A stretch of DNA of 64,000 nt from Epiperipatus broadwayi (GCA_028023455.1 JAQFVV010000043.1:2851483-2915482); one strand, 5' to 3'. Shown: positions 10,220 through 22,567, numbered from the stretch's first letter. Made by a program: numbers and translations. The notes: a model not told the origin generated them from the letters alone.

Positions 10220-11700
10220 AATATTTAGTAATCCAAAGCAACTTGATAGCATTGTATGTGGATGTCTAGGTATTTAATACATTTGAAATTGTCCTCTTTT
10301 TCTCGAGGTAAGCAAAAGGAGGTATGGTTAGACAGTTCTTGCTGTACTTGGGAGATTACCGAGTCAAAGGCACAGATGAAAATATCGTCCATGTAACAAA
10401 GATAGATCAACAAAGGGCAGTAGGCTTCACAGATATAATTATTTCTTTGGCCATATTGAGGAATATTCTTGATATGATCCCCTGATAAAAAGTCCCATGG
10501 GCCAGCCATTATCCATTTTATAATATGTAATGTTGAAAGTTGCAACAATGCCCTCATAGATCCACATTAAGCAATTGGTGATGAAGCAAATTTAGTGGGG
10601 ATTGTAATCCATATAAAGATCTGTTTGATGACTTCAATGGACACCTCTAACCATATAGTTCGGTAATGTTGCGATGCTATGTGATGGTGTTGATCAAGTT
10701 GTGCATTCTTAATACTGTCAACGCGTTCTAAGGATGATCTAATGGTGTATCTATCAAAGATGAGACAGTTGTGCAGCATTGGTTTATCATGGCAGTGGTC
10801 TTATAATAATAGTTATCCACAAAATCAATCATTAGGCACAATTGCTCCCCATTCTTGTGGAGTTTGATGTTCACAAATAACCTAGAAGGGGTGGCAGCTG
10901 ATGGATTGCCTTATTACAATATCTGTGCAAAACAGGTATAAATTTATCTTTTTTGCTGTATTAAATTGTATGTGATGATTAATTTAAGATTAAGAGTAAC
11001 CATTTATTTTGACCATAAAATCCTGTTTTGGTAATAATACCAAATGCTGGCCTTGGGTAAGACAGATAATATTGAAGAAATAACATTTGGCTACATCAAT
11101 TGTTCTGGTCCTCTCCCCATTTTTGTGTACTGCAAGTTTAAGGGTGGTGACTTATATCACTTGAGCAATAATGTCGTGTTGGGAATTATCATTGAAGGCT
11201 TTTTCAGTTTCAGCAGCTTACTTTCTAATAGGGTGCTGCAAAGTGCCCCCATGAATTGCAGACTGAGAGTCAGGATATCAGCAATTTGCTGAAGAGGTAT
11301 GAGTGTTGTGAGATTAACATAGTTATAATTAACATCTGAAGACAAAGTTATGTCTTGCTTATAAGCCAGAAAATCAATTTTCTTAGTGTATTTTGCTTGT
11401 TGTTGTAATGCAAACTATATTTATCCACCCTGTCATGTGGGGTGTCAAATGTGTTCTGGAATCTGTGAGGTTGTCATTGCGTGCCTTTCAAAGACATCTT
11501 ACAACCTTGAATAATATGCCTAAGCAATTGTAATTTAAGCTGTGGGGTGATTTTCTCTTGGTTATAAATCGATTTCGCAATGTACAGCTGACAGCAATTA
11601 GGAAAAAATTTCATAGGAGCCATGTGTTAGAAGGAATTTAATTCATTCTTGCAGTACATATGTTGATTTAGTTGGAACAACAGCTTATGTAATTGATGGG
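10220..11700 (-). pseudogene. Penelope-like reverse transcriptase (degenerate)
   Basis: On the - strand, a 110-codon open stretch (10557 to 10225) contains 'YMDDIF' at 10384-10395, the PLE form of the RT catalytic box. After a short spacer it has 'LPREKEDNFKCIKYLDIHIQ', which matches the PLE thumb motif (a T.E.E-like stretch ending in L/FLD). Upstream on the same strand, 10567-10779 encodes 'SSLERVDSIKNA', then a decayed finger block ending 'VSIEVIKQI'. About 10860 carries 'IKLHKNGEQL', the 'K.HK.G.PLRP' motif. Several stops and shifts separate the pieces, so the gene is dead. In PLEs this RT copies the element at exposed 3' ends. No GIY-YIG domain was found in this copy. Confidence 0.72.
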
Positions 11701-11743
11701 AATCCATATTGTAATGATAGTAGAGAACTTTATCTTGATTAAT

Positions 11744-12169
11744 GTAAATGCATATATGTACGCATACAGAGAAAAGTTTTAACAAAAAATAATTTTAAAC
11801 AAATAGGCTTAACTAGCTTTTGATTAATACAAGTCATAAAAAAAAAATAAATAAAGAGAGGGTGGGTGTATATATAGATGATTTGTGTTAGTTTACATAA
11901 ATTTACATATGAATGCTATGTATTGCAAATAGGCCATTTTTTTGAGATGATAATGCAAGGTTTCTTCCCATTTATGGTGTGCTTGTCGCTTGTTATATGC
12001 TATGCCTCCTTAATCTTTCACTTTTCGTCATTGTGCTTGGTTCAGACAATAGCAACGGAGGTGGAAGCAAAAGATTGGCCAGTTGCAGAGAATTGTTAGA
12101 AATATATAGAGCATGTTTCTGTATTTGTACCAGCTTTATTGTATAGATAGACATGTTGAGCTGCATGTG
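11744..12169 (-). repeat. Long direct repeat flanking a PLE reverse transcriptase, copy 2 (5' side)
   Basis: Partner of 9750-10145. The two copies differ by many substitutions and small indels, so the duplication is old. Both contain a weak open frame on + with similar peptides; because the repeat is shared and decayed, I do not call a gene there. Confidence 0.75.
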
Positions 12170-12605
12170 AATACTGTGCTGTATAAAAAATAAATATTTA
12201 TCATATTAGTATGGCGATATCAGTATTCAATTGTATATTAATAATTATACATAAAAAGCCTTTTTTGGCACATGGTTTTGCACCCTTTTCAAATGTTAAG
12301 CATTTATTTTAAAAGTTAATTTATTATTGTATATAGAACCCTATCTAGTATTTTATAAAAGAAGTAAAATAACAATGACAAAATAAAACACGAACAAAAC
12401 AAATTAAATTACAATACAGGGATTCAATAAAAGTTGAAGCAATTAACTATAAATAAAAACATACCCATTACATCTTTATATATACTACCTTATGTAATAT
12501 TACATTCATTTGTAATTGACCAGTTATTAACTAAATTTATTAAAGTTTTATAAATATTCATACAATTATTTAAGTAATGCTTAATATATGTTTCATATAC
12601 ACCTA
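12170..12605. other. AT-rich spacer, nothing recognised
   Basis: No coding similarity or repeat was recognised between the PLE repeat and the TIR element. Confidence 0.35.
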
Positions 12606-14487
12606 GACCTCACTTAGTGATTAGCTACTTAGTGATATTTTGCAATAGTGATCATCATCAATTTGTACCCACTACTTCGATTTACAATTAATTACTGTAT
12701 TCATTATAACAATTGGGAAAAAAATTTTAAAAATTTTTTTTGGCAGTCATCTTGAATTTGGCGTCACTGATGACATCAAAGAATAGGTATTTGAAAGTCA
12801 TTTTACCCAAAAGCAAAAGTACATTAGTGTAATAAGTATACTGGTAATGACTTTGCTGAAATTGTATAGCATATACAATATTTTATTCATAAAATACAAT
12901 GTTAGAGCTGCATTCAGTATTTTGATTATAGAACGTATAAACTTAAAATATAAATAAGTAATGAATCTATAATACTATATATATATGTATATATATATGT
13001 ATGTGTGTTGAATGTCTTTAGAAAAATTAAACTTTATTTAAATATAATATACAGTACTTGGAATATTTAAAAAAAGTTTAATTTTTCTAAAGACATTCAA
13101 CACTTAGATGATGAAATAGTCTAATATATAAATACAGTACAACTAAAATACTATCATCACAAACTTTCAGGAAAAGACTAAATACGAATATTAAACTGCA
13201 TCTGTGTTCCTGAATTACTGTATATTATTTTTAGAACACCTGGTTAATTATGTAAAAATAATTATTGATCTTGTAACTTCGTTAAAAATGTTGCACCAAG
13301 CAGTTTCAAATCAAAAGAAAAACAATTTATAACGTGAATGTTGAATTAGAAAAAAGTTTAAAAAGAAAAACAGATTGCATTTAAAATTAGTGTTAACCTC
13401 TTTATTGCTGATTATTTTATTGGCCGAGTGAAGTAAAAGCCTAACGTTTTAATTGGTTAATTCACAAAGTGAAGTGTCAAAATACAAATTCAATGATCAA
13501 AATATATTTACCTTTTAGTATTGTATTCACTTTAGTTTTGTTTGTAAAAAGTATATTAATAATTTGTCAGATTATGAAAGTGAATGAAAGTTTTTTCAAA
13601 AATGAATTTCTTTTTATAATTGTCAAATTATTTGCGAGCAGAGAAATGTAAAACAATATTTTTAACCAACAAAAACATTTTGGATGACGACATGATTTGT
13701 TTACATTGCAGAAAAAGCAAATAATTTTTGTAATTTTTGTTAAAATCTTAACAATTTTTTTAAAATAATTTTGTTTTAGCATGTTTTATCAAAATAATTT
13801 GTAATTTGTTAAAAAATACGTCTAAAACATTCGTTTATCATTTTCAAAATGAAACAAAAGCATATCGTAACCTTTTCAGTGATTGACAGCCATTTCCTTT
13901 GTTGTCAAAATGTAACAGCCAATAAGATCCGAGAAGAGACGTTCTATTTCTTTTGTTAAAGTCTCAAGGCCATTTTTATTGATTTTTTACTTGTAAAATA
14001 ATTCAAGATTGGGCAGCATCTTATGGAACTTTTTCTAAATTTTTAAATGACTATAAAATCTTTACGGTTCTATTAAAAGTGAGGGATTTGAACGGTTGGA
14101 AACGGCGTGAAATAGCCATGTTTTTAACCGTGACTAGCAACCGTTGCGTATAAAATGAATAATCTTTCTACATGAACAGGGGAAGCACTATTATATTATA
14201 CATACATACATATACAGTACAGTGTGTACAGTACAATATCTGCATAATACAGCACAGTTTACACAAGCATATTATATTAAGAGTTTTGGTTTTACATATT
14301 TTTATACACTGCACTCGATAAATAATTTTTTTAATATGTACTTTATTCCCACGTTAGTGTAATTTTTTAGCTTTAGGAACAGACCGTTTTTTTCCCCATA
14401 GGCCCCCCATTATAAATACGTATTCTGTATACGATATTCTTGCTTAACGATGAGTCTTGGAGGAACAATTGCCATCGCTAAGAGGGG
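12606..14487. mobile_element. Nonautonomous TIR transposon with TA flanks
   Basis: The left end 'gacctcacttagtgatt' and the reverse complement of the right end 'cccctcttagcgatgg' share a CCTC..CTTAGYGAT terminus. Both ends abut a TA dinucleotide (12604-12605 and 14488-14489), as expected for Tc1/mariner-type insertion. Subterminal repeats of the same word occur ('gctacttagtgata' near 12625; 'gcttaacgatga' near 14444). The 1.88-kb interior holds no recognisable transposase. It includes a hairpin at 13005-13103 and a CCAAT-bearing stretch near 13918. The superfamily is inferred from the TA target and the termini only. Confidence 0.55.
13005..13103. repeat. Perfect 30-bp-arm hairpin inside the TIR element
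   Basis: Arms at about 13005-13035 and 13074-13103 ('gttgaatgtctttagaaaaa' and its complement) are perfect over 30 bp with a loop of about 38 nt. It may be a small MITE nested in the larger element. Confidence 0.85.
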
Positions 14488-15094
14488 TAAAGATGTATTT
14501 GGTTTTTTTTTTATCTTTAATATAATTTAAAGGTTTAATATTTTTGGAGCATCTATTTTATGTCTATATTGTGATGGTGATAATGATGATCAAACTCTAT
14601 CACAAGCTTATGGCAGTAGTTTAAAAACCAAGGAATATGTTGTTGAGCAATATACATACACACATTTATATAGGAGTCAAATATGTATTGCAAGATATGT
14701 ATGTGGAACTTTTTTTTATATGTGAATATAGAGATTTTATTTTGTTTTGTGTAATATTTTGGACATTTTTGATTTTTACCTCTGTTGTTATCTAAGCTAA
14801 AAGAAAAAAAAAAAAGAATTAAAATGAAAACATGTTCTTAATTAGATTTGCAGCTATGGAATACTAATAGTTGGGTTTCATTAATTTTCTTTGGTATGAT
14901 TTTGTAAAAGATTAAACAAGGTTGTTTAATCTGGTATCTTTGCATGAGTTTAATTATATAATGGGTTTGGTAAAAAAAATCTTGGAATTCTTCTATGCTA
15001 ACTGAGCAGTTGCCATATTTATTATCTTTATCAATTTTGTGCCTATTGCTAGCTTTCTGCTGTTTTTTTATGTCTCAACTCTTTAGGTTCATGC

Positions 15095-15275
15095 TTTTTT
15101 TTTTTCAATTGTCAGATTGGCTTTTTCCAATTCATTGTCTGACTGAGTGAAGCTGCTTTTTTTTTTCAATTTCTGTCCAACTGTGCCAAGTTGGCTTTTC
15201 CCAATTAACTGCTTGACTGCACCAAAACTGGATTTTCCTTTTTCTTAATTGTCTGTCTGACTCTGCCAAGTAATG
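15095..15275 (+). repeat. Degenerate tandem repeat, unit about 60 bp
   Basis: Three diverged units share 'ggctttttccaatt', then '...tgactg', then '...caa..tgg'. Examples start near 15118, 15190 and 15228. The repeat lies in the presumed 5' part of the LTR element. Confidence 0.5.
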
Positions 15276-18229
15276 CTATGCATTGATTATTAATCGAGCA
15301 TAATAAAAATGAGGCATGTGAGCATGTTTAGTTATTTCTTAATTAATAAGGTTAATATTAATTTATACAATTAACATTTATACAATTATATATACATGGC
15401 AGTTATATATAAGTAATAATAATATATCATGTTATAAATGATGACAGTGTAATAATCATTATTTACAATTAGAGCCATAAAGCATACAAAAAATAATAAT
15501 GTAGACCAGGGCAGCCTCTTTAATACCTATCTACACCCCCCTTACTTTACCTTCAATGGGATTCTACTGTGTAATTACTACTGAGTTAAGTCCATTACAC
15601 TTATGGATGCATGTTGATGGCTAAAGAAGGTGCAGGCTAATTTAATAATAGTTATTTATATTACACACACACACAGTTCTTAGTGAAAGCTTCTATTTTT
15701 CTATTATTTAGTTAGTTCATTAATTGCCTGCTCAATCTGTTTTCTATTTATTTGTTTACCTGTCCTTTTTAACACTTCCTGTTTTGACATATATACACAC
15801 ACAGCTGTATGACTTTGTAAAATTTTAAGCAAGGTTGTTTAATCTTTATTAATGAGCAAATAATTCGTAAATGTACATAGGTATTTTTGTATGAGCTTAA
15901 TTAGATATGTTCAAATTCTTGGAATTTCTTTTTGTGATTAATGAAAAGACTCATTTGTAAGCTGATCTTTTGGGGAAAATTAATTTAGATAAAAAAAAAG
16001 ATAGCTTGCATTATTGGTTCTTTTGTGTGTGTGCTATAAATAGGCCTGAAATAATGGGAGTGGGGGGTAGGGTGAAGAAGATTCCAGGACCATTAAAAGT
16101 TTGTTGAAAAAAAATAAAAGAGAAAAATTAAATTTGAGAAAAGAGAGACATCCCTGAAAAGACTTGTGGTGATGATTATCTATAAATTATTATAAAGTGT
16201 AAGCTGGCACTTTGTTAAGTAGACTTTCATGTATACAAAAAAAAAAGTATGCTGTTGGAAGAGTTAAAGGAAATAAACAAAATGGAGTAAAGATTAACAA
16301 TGTATGCTAGATTACTCCCTTGTGCTTATCATGTGACATAGCTATACCATGTTTTAATAGAGTCTGTTAGGCAAGAAAAATTAGGATGTTGAAGAAATAG
16401 CTGAAATTAGAATCATCTCTACAGTCTGTCTTCACTGCACCCAGGAACAATAATACTATAAGTTATATCAGACATGAACGTTTTGTGTTGTGTTGCGAGA
16501 AGGACAAAAACGAAGAATCGTCACCAAAACCAACTTTGTCATGCTTAGTATGGATATTAATTGCAGATAGTTCTTTTCAACCAGTCAAGAGCAAAAAAAA
16601 AATAGCATACATCTCTCTTTTTGTAGAAGTAAGAAAGAAAGGTTAGATATTGTTTTTCTGTCTCTACTTTTACTTTTGGAAATATGTAAGTTTGAACAAT
16701 TTTTTTTTGTTTTGTATTTTCTAAGAGAAAGATTTGAATTAATTTACATATACAGGAAAGTATGGATTCGTGTAGACTTAGATATATATATATTATTTTT
16801 TATTGTTTCTTTCTAATTAAGAGGAAATGACAATGTCATGTAACAAAAGAAAGGAAGAACTTTATTTGTTGTTGTATTATTATTTAAAAATATAATCCAT
16901 CTTGGTTAATATCCATGGGTTATTTAATTCTACCAAATATTATAAGAAATATATATATATTTGTTTTATTTATGTATCTATTTGCTTATGTGCTGATGTA
17001 TTTTGTCTATGATAATTTATGGAGAGAGGAGGGGGTGTTCTTTTATATTGTCATATATTATATGCTATATTACATGTTGTTTATTATATATATTTTTTGA
17101 TTATTAATTCGTTATTGGATTTTTTTTTTTCACTTGCTGTTGAGTTATCTTTAATATTAATGATATAGGTTTTTCTTTGCATTGAGTTTATAACTGGTGC
17201 TCAATGTCTTTGCTCATCTCACTCCATAGTTAATTTGACATGAAAAGCTTAGTTGTATGTATATATATATATTATATGCCACTACTCTTGGGAGTTAGAG
17301 GTATGAGCTAGCACACAGGATAATCGGTAAAGGAATGGTAGGTGGATATCTTGATGGAGGTCTTATCTATGCAACTGTATTTAGGGCTTTATAAAATCTT
17401 TTATATAAGGCAAATTTAGCCTACTCTTTGTGGAGAAAGAAGAATTAGTGTGGGTAACTATTGAAGAGGGTTATTGCATTGATTTGAGTGTATTTTTCTT
17501 TACTAAATCGTTCATTACAGGGGGAAAGGTTTGAACTTTGTAGAGATTCACAGGATCATTCACATTACAGTAATTTATGGTGTACAACATGGTTGGCCAA
17601 AAAATAGATATACATATAATTGTTACAGTAAATAAGGAACCCAAGAAGTACAAAATGATATAGAGGGTTTGAAACATAAAATAAGAAAAGTAAAAAAGGT
17701 GATACATTAAAGTAGAAATGAGTGAATAAAGTTTCGATATATTTTAGCCATATGAAGGTTATTTATTGATGTAGAATACATACCATCAGGGTATATATAA
17801 AGTATGTAGACTGATGATAAAATGGTAATGGAGTGAGAGGAGAGTGATACTGAGATAATATAATAAATAAGGTGCTAGAAGTGGGCAAGTAAAAGATGTT
17901 TAATATTTTATAGGTAGAGGATATTTAAAGAAAAAAGGGGGGAGGGGTTATATAGAGTGTTATTCATAATATGGTATAGTATAGTGGCATGGTGAGATGG
18001 GAGGGACTAGAGTACTGTTTTGATAATAAAGAATATAAAATAATTTTAATAAAGTGAAAAAATAGGAATTAAATTGTAGAGATTTGTTATTGAATAAAGA
18101 GAATCAGATTATAAACTGGTAGTAGACCTAAGAGAAAGGAGTTATGTTTTCATATAATAAATGATATGATCTAAGTTAAAAAGAATGGGAGAAAACTCAA
18201 GAGTGAATTGGAAAATTCAATAATTGTAA

Positions 18230-19400
18230 TGTAGAGCAAATAGAGATACCAGAGTCTGCACAGCCAATGTTACTAGTAGTGAAATGTCAAGAGCTAGATC
18301 AGATAGTGAAACAGGTCGCAGATGAGAAAGTAAGCATATTTGATATGAAAATGCTGTATGCATTAATTAAAAATATGGATACGAAACAGCAAAAGATATA
18401 ATGAAATATTTAACAACACGAAATGCTCAAAATATGGAACAAAAAATGGATGAAAAACTCCCAAGACTTATAACAAACCATTGACAAAAAGCTCAGTAAT
18501 ATGGATGTGCAACACATGGAAGAAGAGTTTAAAGTATGAAACAGAGCATGGATCAAAAATTTCACAATAAGCAGGAAAGCAACAAAACCTAAATGAAAAG
18601 GTTGATGATATTCATGACAAACAGCACAACTTATATGAACCAGTCGATGTTATTCAAGAAAGACAAAAATTTTGGAATATAAAGTCAGGCTTGGAGAAAG
18701 TTAAAAAAGCAGAAAGTCATGGGGAAGACTATAGGAAAAAATGTTAAAAAAATATAATAGAAATTCATAGTGAAATAAAAGAGTTAAAAGTAAAGATGGA
18801 AGAGGTAAGAGGGAAAGGTTGTAATCTAGAGTTATTGACAAAAGGAGAGGGAGGAACAGTTAGTGAAATGTACTCCAGTATAAACCAGTTTTTAAAAATC
18901 AGGATATTCCAAAGTCAAATTGATTAAGTTCCCATAGAACATTTAAAGAGTTTAATGTCATTATAAATTAGCAATAACATGCATTCACTTGCAAGGGAAT
19001 GCACAGTCCAGGTGTGACTCTTTAACAGATCTAAAATATTTCAAAGTTATCAAGAATCTTTGTTGAGCAATTTTTGGTCTGAGAATCACCAGGAGAACAT
19101 CCATTATCAGATAACACAGGAAAAATATAAAGCTGGTTGGTATTGAGAAAATTATTATAAATTCTTCAGGAGACAGATGAAGGAAAACTACAAACCTTGA
19201 ATGCTTGTAATATGACTGAAGGCCAAATTATTTAGATAATTAGGCACAACTTGCCTTTTTGAATGGAACATGCTCTTAGCCACCAATAAGAAGTTTATTG
19301 AACAGATGGCAGAGCTATTAAATACTAGAGACATAAGCCTTGGAATCAGCAAGGTCATCAACCAGATAAAGGAAAAGGAGATTATTGACATAAATGCTGT
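18230..19400 (+). pseudogene. Gag-like (coiled coil plus capsid) remnant of the gypsy-type element
   Basis: The 5' half (18360-18900) encodes short charged repeats rich in K, E, Q and M, such as 'KMDEKLPRLI' and 'VDDIHDKQHNLYE', typical of the coiled-coil N-terminus of some gypsy Gag proteins. The 3' half (18930-19390), read across frames, follows the order of the gypsy capsid. There is a substrate-like 'KFP...FK.FN' segment, then 'QSYQESLLSNFWSENHQEN', then a region ending '..EKYK', then 'NMTEGQIIR', and finally 'ATNKKFIEQMAELLN'. Many stops and shifts show it is dead. Gag forms the particle that houses reverse transcription. The assignment rests on motif order, not on a database match. Confidence 0.5.
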
Positions 19401-19699
19401 GTAACTACAAAAAAATAGAAGTTATAATGAAATTGCATACTGGAAATGAAATGCTGGGAAAGCAAGTCAAAGTCCAGAACCAAATGATGTAAAGAGGACA
19501 AAGAACAAGACAATCAAGTAGATCAACAAAAGAGTCATGATCATCTTCACCAAGGCCTGGATGTAGATGAAGCATCATGATAAGGGAAATGGAGAGGGGT
19601 TTCAGTAAATGGATCAGTGTTGTGGATTTGATAATTTCACGAGAATCACAGACCAAAATTATTTATATGAGTTAGAAAAGAGGGAAATGAATGGGTATT

Positions 19700-20660
19700 T
19701 TCAAACAGATTTATAATTGGGGATAAAGAAACAATAAAGACTCCTCATATAAGTAAAAAAAATTGTAAGTTATATGAAAGTCCTGTTACTATTGTAAAAT
19801 GTCTAGCCAACAATGCTTTCTGGGTGGATAGTGACAAAGAGCTCAAAGGTACATATAATGATCCAGATTAAAATTTTTTTTCATGAACATAACATCTTGC
19901 GATATTTTATATAAAGAAACAGTAAATCCTCCATTTAGATATTTATCTCTGAAAGTATATAACCAATTAGGATGTATGGTGATTGATAAAACTATATTTA
20001 TTCACTATTCAATATAGGAACTTAATACAGACTAGGAATTTAAAAAGCTTTGGTAATATTTTCTATAGTAGAAAGAAGGGTTTCCCCTCTTTTCTTCCAT
20101 AGTGTAAGCTTGTGGTTAAAATACCTGTAGAGGTCCCTACTATCGCATTTTATACGCATATTATCGAGGTTATAGCCTCAGTAAATATTACTTACGTAAT
20201 CAATGTGCAATTAATAAATTTATAATTACAACTTTAAATTATAGTAGGAATTATGTGTGAAAACTATAAAATGGTTAGATATCTTGCCATCTGGATGTTA
20301 TTGTAAGTTTGGTACTCATCTTATTGAGTCAGCTTATTATCCATGTAATTGAAAATGAGGTTTCATTTTGGATTAAATCCTCAGTATGCACATATATGAC
20401 CATAAAGAAGCATGACTGGGTATAGGTTTTTGATCATTAATCTTATTCAATGCTATGGACTCATAAGACTCAAATTATATATGAGCCAAGATTGCATCTC
20501 TTTTGCAAGGATGTGGAGCAAGTAGTGCTTTACTGCAATGATGGTCATTTCAGTTCTGATAAATTGAGTACTTTTGGGCTGGTTATTGTTATGAAGTTAT
20601 GGTTGGGAAACAATCTGACAAAAATTTTTTCTAAGTTCAAATAACTTTCCAGAATTTGCT
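19700..20660. other. Interior of the LTR element, unrecognised
   Basis: The sequence reads like decayed coding DNA, with short open stretches such as 20450-20644 on +. I recognise no family in it. Confidence 0.3.
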
Positions 20661-20837
20661 TCATTCTGGATGACTCATTATAATATTCCTAAGTGAATGA
20701 ATTAGTGGAATCATGACAAAGAAAGATGGAATAATTTACATTGATAGTGATGACAATGAAAATCATTTTCATATATTTCAGTGCCTCATTAAAGGAGGGG
20801 TATTGTGATGATGATGATGCTAATCAAACTCTATCAA

Positions 20838-21545
20838 CACTTGTATTAAGCTCAAATAAAGAGGATTATAATAAGCAAGTAGAGTTGATAGTTAAGGAAT
20901 TTAAAAGTAATAATTACCCAGTAAAGATTATAGAGGATAATATAAGAATGTCAGAAGAGAGATTTATTATTAATAATAATGAGGAGAATAATAGAAAAAG
21001 GAATAAATATAATAAAGATAATATATGGGTATTAAAATATATAATAATATTGTGAAGAATATAAATAAAATAATTTGGAGAATTAATGGAAAGTTTAATA
21101 ATGTAATAAAATTTAAAGTAGTAAATAAGAAAAGGAAAAGTATGCTTAATATTTTGGATAATAAATATATAGGAAATAGAGAAAATTGTATAAATGGAGT
21201 ATATAGAATAGAGTGTAAATCTTATAAAGAAAAAATGTTAGGAATAGTTATGTGGGTGAAACAAAGAATTCAATTTATACAAGGTTGATTCAGCATAGAT
21301 ATAATAGATCACCTGTTCATTTACATTCATTGGAGACGGCATAGGTTTGAGAAGGAAAGTATTAGAATAATAAATCATACTAGAGATAGGAGATATAGAA
21401 AGATAAAGGAGGCTATATTGATTAGAAGCACTAGGCCATCTCTTAATAAGGATCCCCGTTTGAAAACATTGATTTTGTAGGAATTTTTATTAATGAATAG
21501 GTAGGTATGTGTAGATTTTAAAGAATTGGAATAAGATTTAGTTTC
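20838..21545 (+). mobile_element. Penelope-like element: linker and GIY-YIG endonuclease region (degenerate)
   Basis: The open stretch ending at 21055 carries 'EDYNKQVELIVKEFKSNNYP', the conserved PLE linker pattern (N.GYP-like) that follows the RT. In the next frames, 21190-21300 read 'GVYRIECKSYKEK', the start of the GIY-YIG domain with its Cys. After a shift they continue '..LIQHRYNRS', the helix that carries the conserved arginine and HR. Positions 21330-21480 read 'RIINHTRDRRYRKIKEA', then '..STRPSLNKDP', matching the C-terminal part of PLE endonucleases. The frame ends near 21480. The second Tyr/Gly of GIY-YIG is damaged, so it is inactive. It interrupts the 3' LTR of the gypsy-type element. 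Confidence 0.72.
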
Positions 21546-22020
21546 AGAATGTGTTCATAGAGAGTATAGGGGTGAAGAGAATAAGGAAGTAAACAAATTT
21601 TAAATTTTTTGAATTTATTTCAGTTAGAGGAGAAAGAGTAGTGAGTTTTAAAAGGTAAGATTAGTTAAAAGTTAAAATTAAAAATTAAGAGGAAATAAAA
21701 TTATAAGAATATTATGTTAATATTATTGTTATTGATTAATGTGTAATATATAAGTAATTAAAATAGAAGAAATAAATTAAATTAAAGGGTAAATATAAAT
21801 TTAAATGATTAGAATATGGGAAAGTAAACATTAAAACATAAAATTTTATATAAAAGAAGTTAATTGAATATAAGTGTAGGATAAAGAGGTGTTAGATTGT
21901 AAAGATATTAAAGATCCATATTTAAGTTAATAGTTGGAGTGTTTGAAATGTTTTTATATTTATATGTATATTTGTATATGTTTATATATATATATATATA
22001 TATTGGTATATGTTTAAATG
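21546..22020. other. 3' untranslated part of the PLE, AT-rich
   Basis: Purine-rich AT sequence with a TA run near 21983-22002. It lies between the endonuclease stop and the element's tail motif; no motif of its own. Confidence 0.4.
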
Positions 22021-22125
22021 TTGTAGCTCTGATGATGACTGCTGGGCAGTTGAAACTGTAAGGAAATAAAATAAATCATATGTTAAACTGCATTGTAGAG
22101 TGTCATTTAAGGTGTATATGGTACA
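22021..22125 (+). ncRNA. Hammerhead-ribozyme-like core at the PLE tail
   Basis: Positions 22029-22035 are CTGATGA. Positions 22037-22051 form a small stem (ACTG with CAGT, loop ctggg). Positions 22052-22056 are GAAAC and 22058-22060 are GTA, so the GUH cleavage-site trinucleotide would be present. This is the ordered core of a hammerhead ribozyme with a very short stem III. Stem I is weak (about 2 bp visible), so monomer activity is doubtful. Hammerhead motifs in PLEs are established (Cervera and De la Pena, 2014). The following 'gtgtatatgg' stretch also resembles the tail at 57.6 kb. Confidence 0.5.
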
Positions 22126-22259
22126 TTATATAATATGTTAAATAATGAATACATTAAGTAGATTTATCATCTCACCTTTTGCAATATTTGTTCTTTGGCC
22201 TTTCCATCATATTACAATGGTCAATTTTATAAACAATTGCTTTTTAGTATTTTATATCA

Positions 22260-22567
22260 TCTCTTATTTTATGATTACCTATTCATTTTTCTAGACTTTT
22301 ACAATTTAACCATTCAATATTTATATGTTTATCAATATAATTTATGTTTGTTATTAATATATTATAAATTTTGGGATAATATGAAAGTTTGATCCATTTT
22401 TTATCCAATGTTTTGTTAACATCATCTTCATCATAATAATTTTGTATAGAAATATTATTGACTAGATTTTTCATGATTAAAAAATACATTTTTAATATTT
22501 TTAGCATTAAATTCATAGTGTTTATGTAATTTAATATATTGTTTCTTTTGCAAATCATGTATAACAA
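22260..22567 (-). mobile_element. Second Penelope-like fragment, opposite strand
   Basis: The 94-codon stretch from 22567 to 22283 on - contains 'NYYDEDDVNKTLDKKWIKL', then 'SYYPKIYNILITNINYI' and 'HINIEWLNCKSLEK'. The order W-I-x-L-x-Y-Y-P followed by I-x-W-x-N-x-x-S-L resembles the segment between RT and GIY-YIG in PLEs. No RT box or GIY-YIG motif remains beside it. The open frame is probably a chance survivor in a truncated insertion. Confidence 0.4.

Larger units (their letters stand above)
14570..20803 (+). mobile_element. Decayed gypsy-type LTR retrotransposon (5' LTR start to 3' LTR start)
   Basis: Two sites share a start of about 31 bp: 14570 ('tgtgatggtgataatgatga') and 20804 ('tgtgatgatgatgatgctaa'), each followed by 'atcaaactctatca'. 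The second is immediately preceded by a polypurine run 'aaaggagggg' (20791-20800), the arrangement expected where the internal region meets a 3' LTR. A gag-like segment lies between them at 18230-19400. The 5' LTR end and primer-binding site could not be located. The 3' LTR is broken after about 35 bp by PLE sequence. No RT, protease or integrase motif was confidently read, so most of pol is lost or unrecognisable. Coordinates are approximate. Confidence 0.5.

Noticed and set aside
13840-14160. Host promoter with CCAAT box ('cagccaataagatcc') and CpGs
   Set aside because: It lies inside the proposed TIR element and no coding exon follows; kept only as a note under that element.
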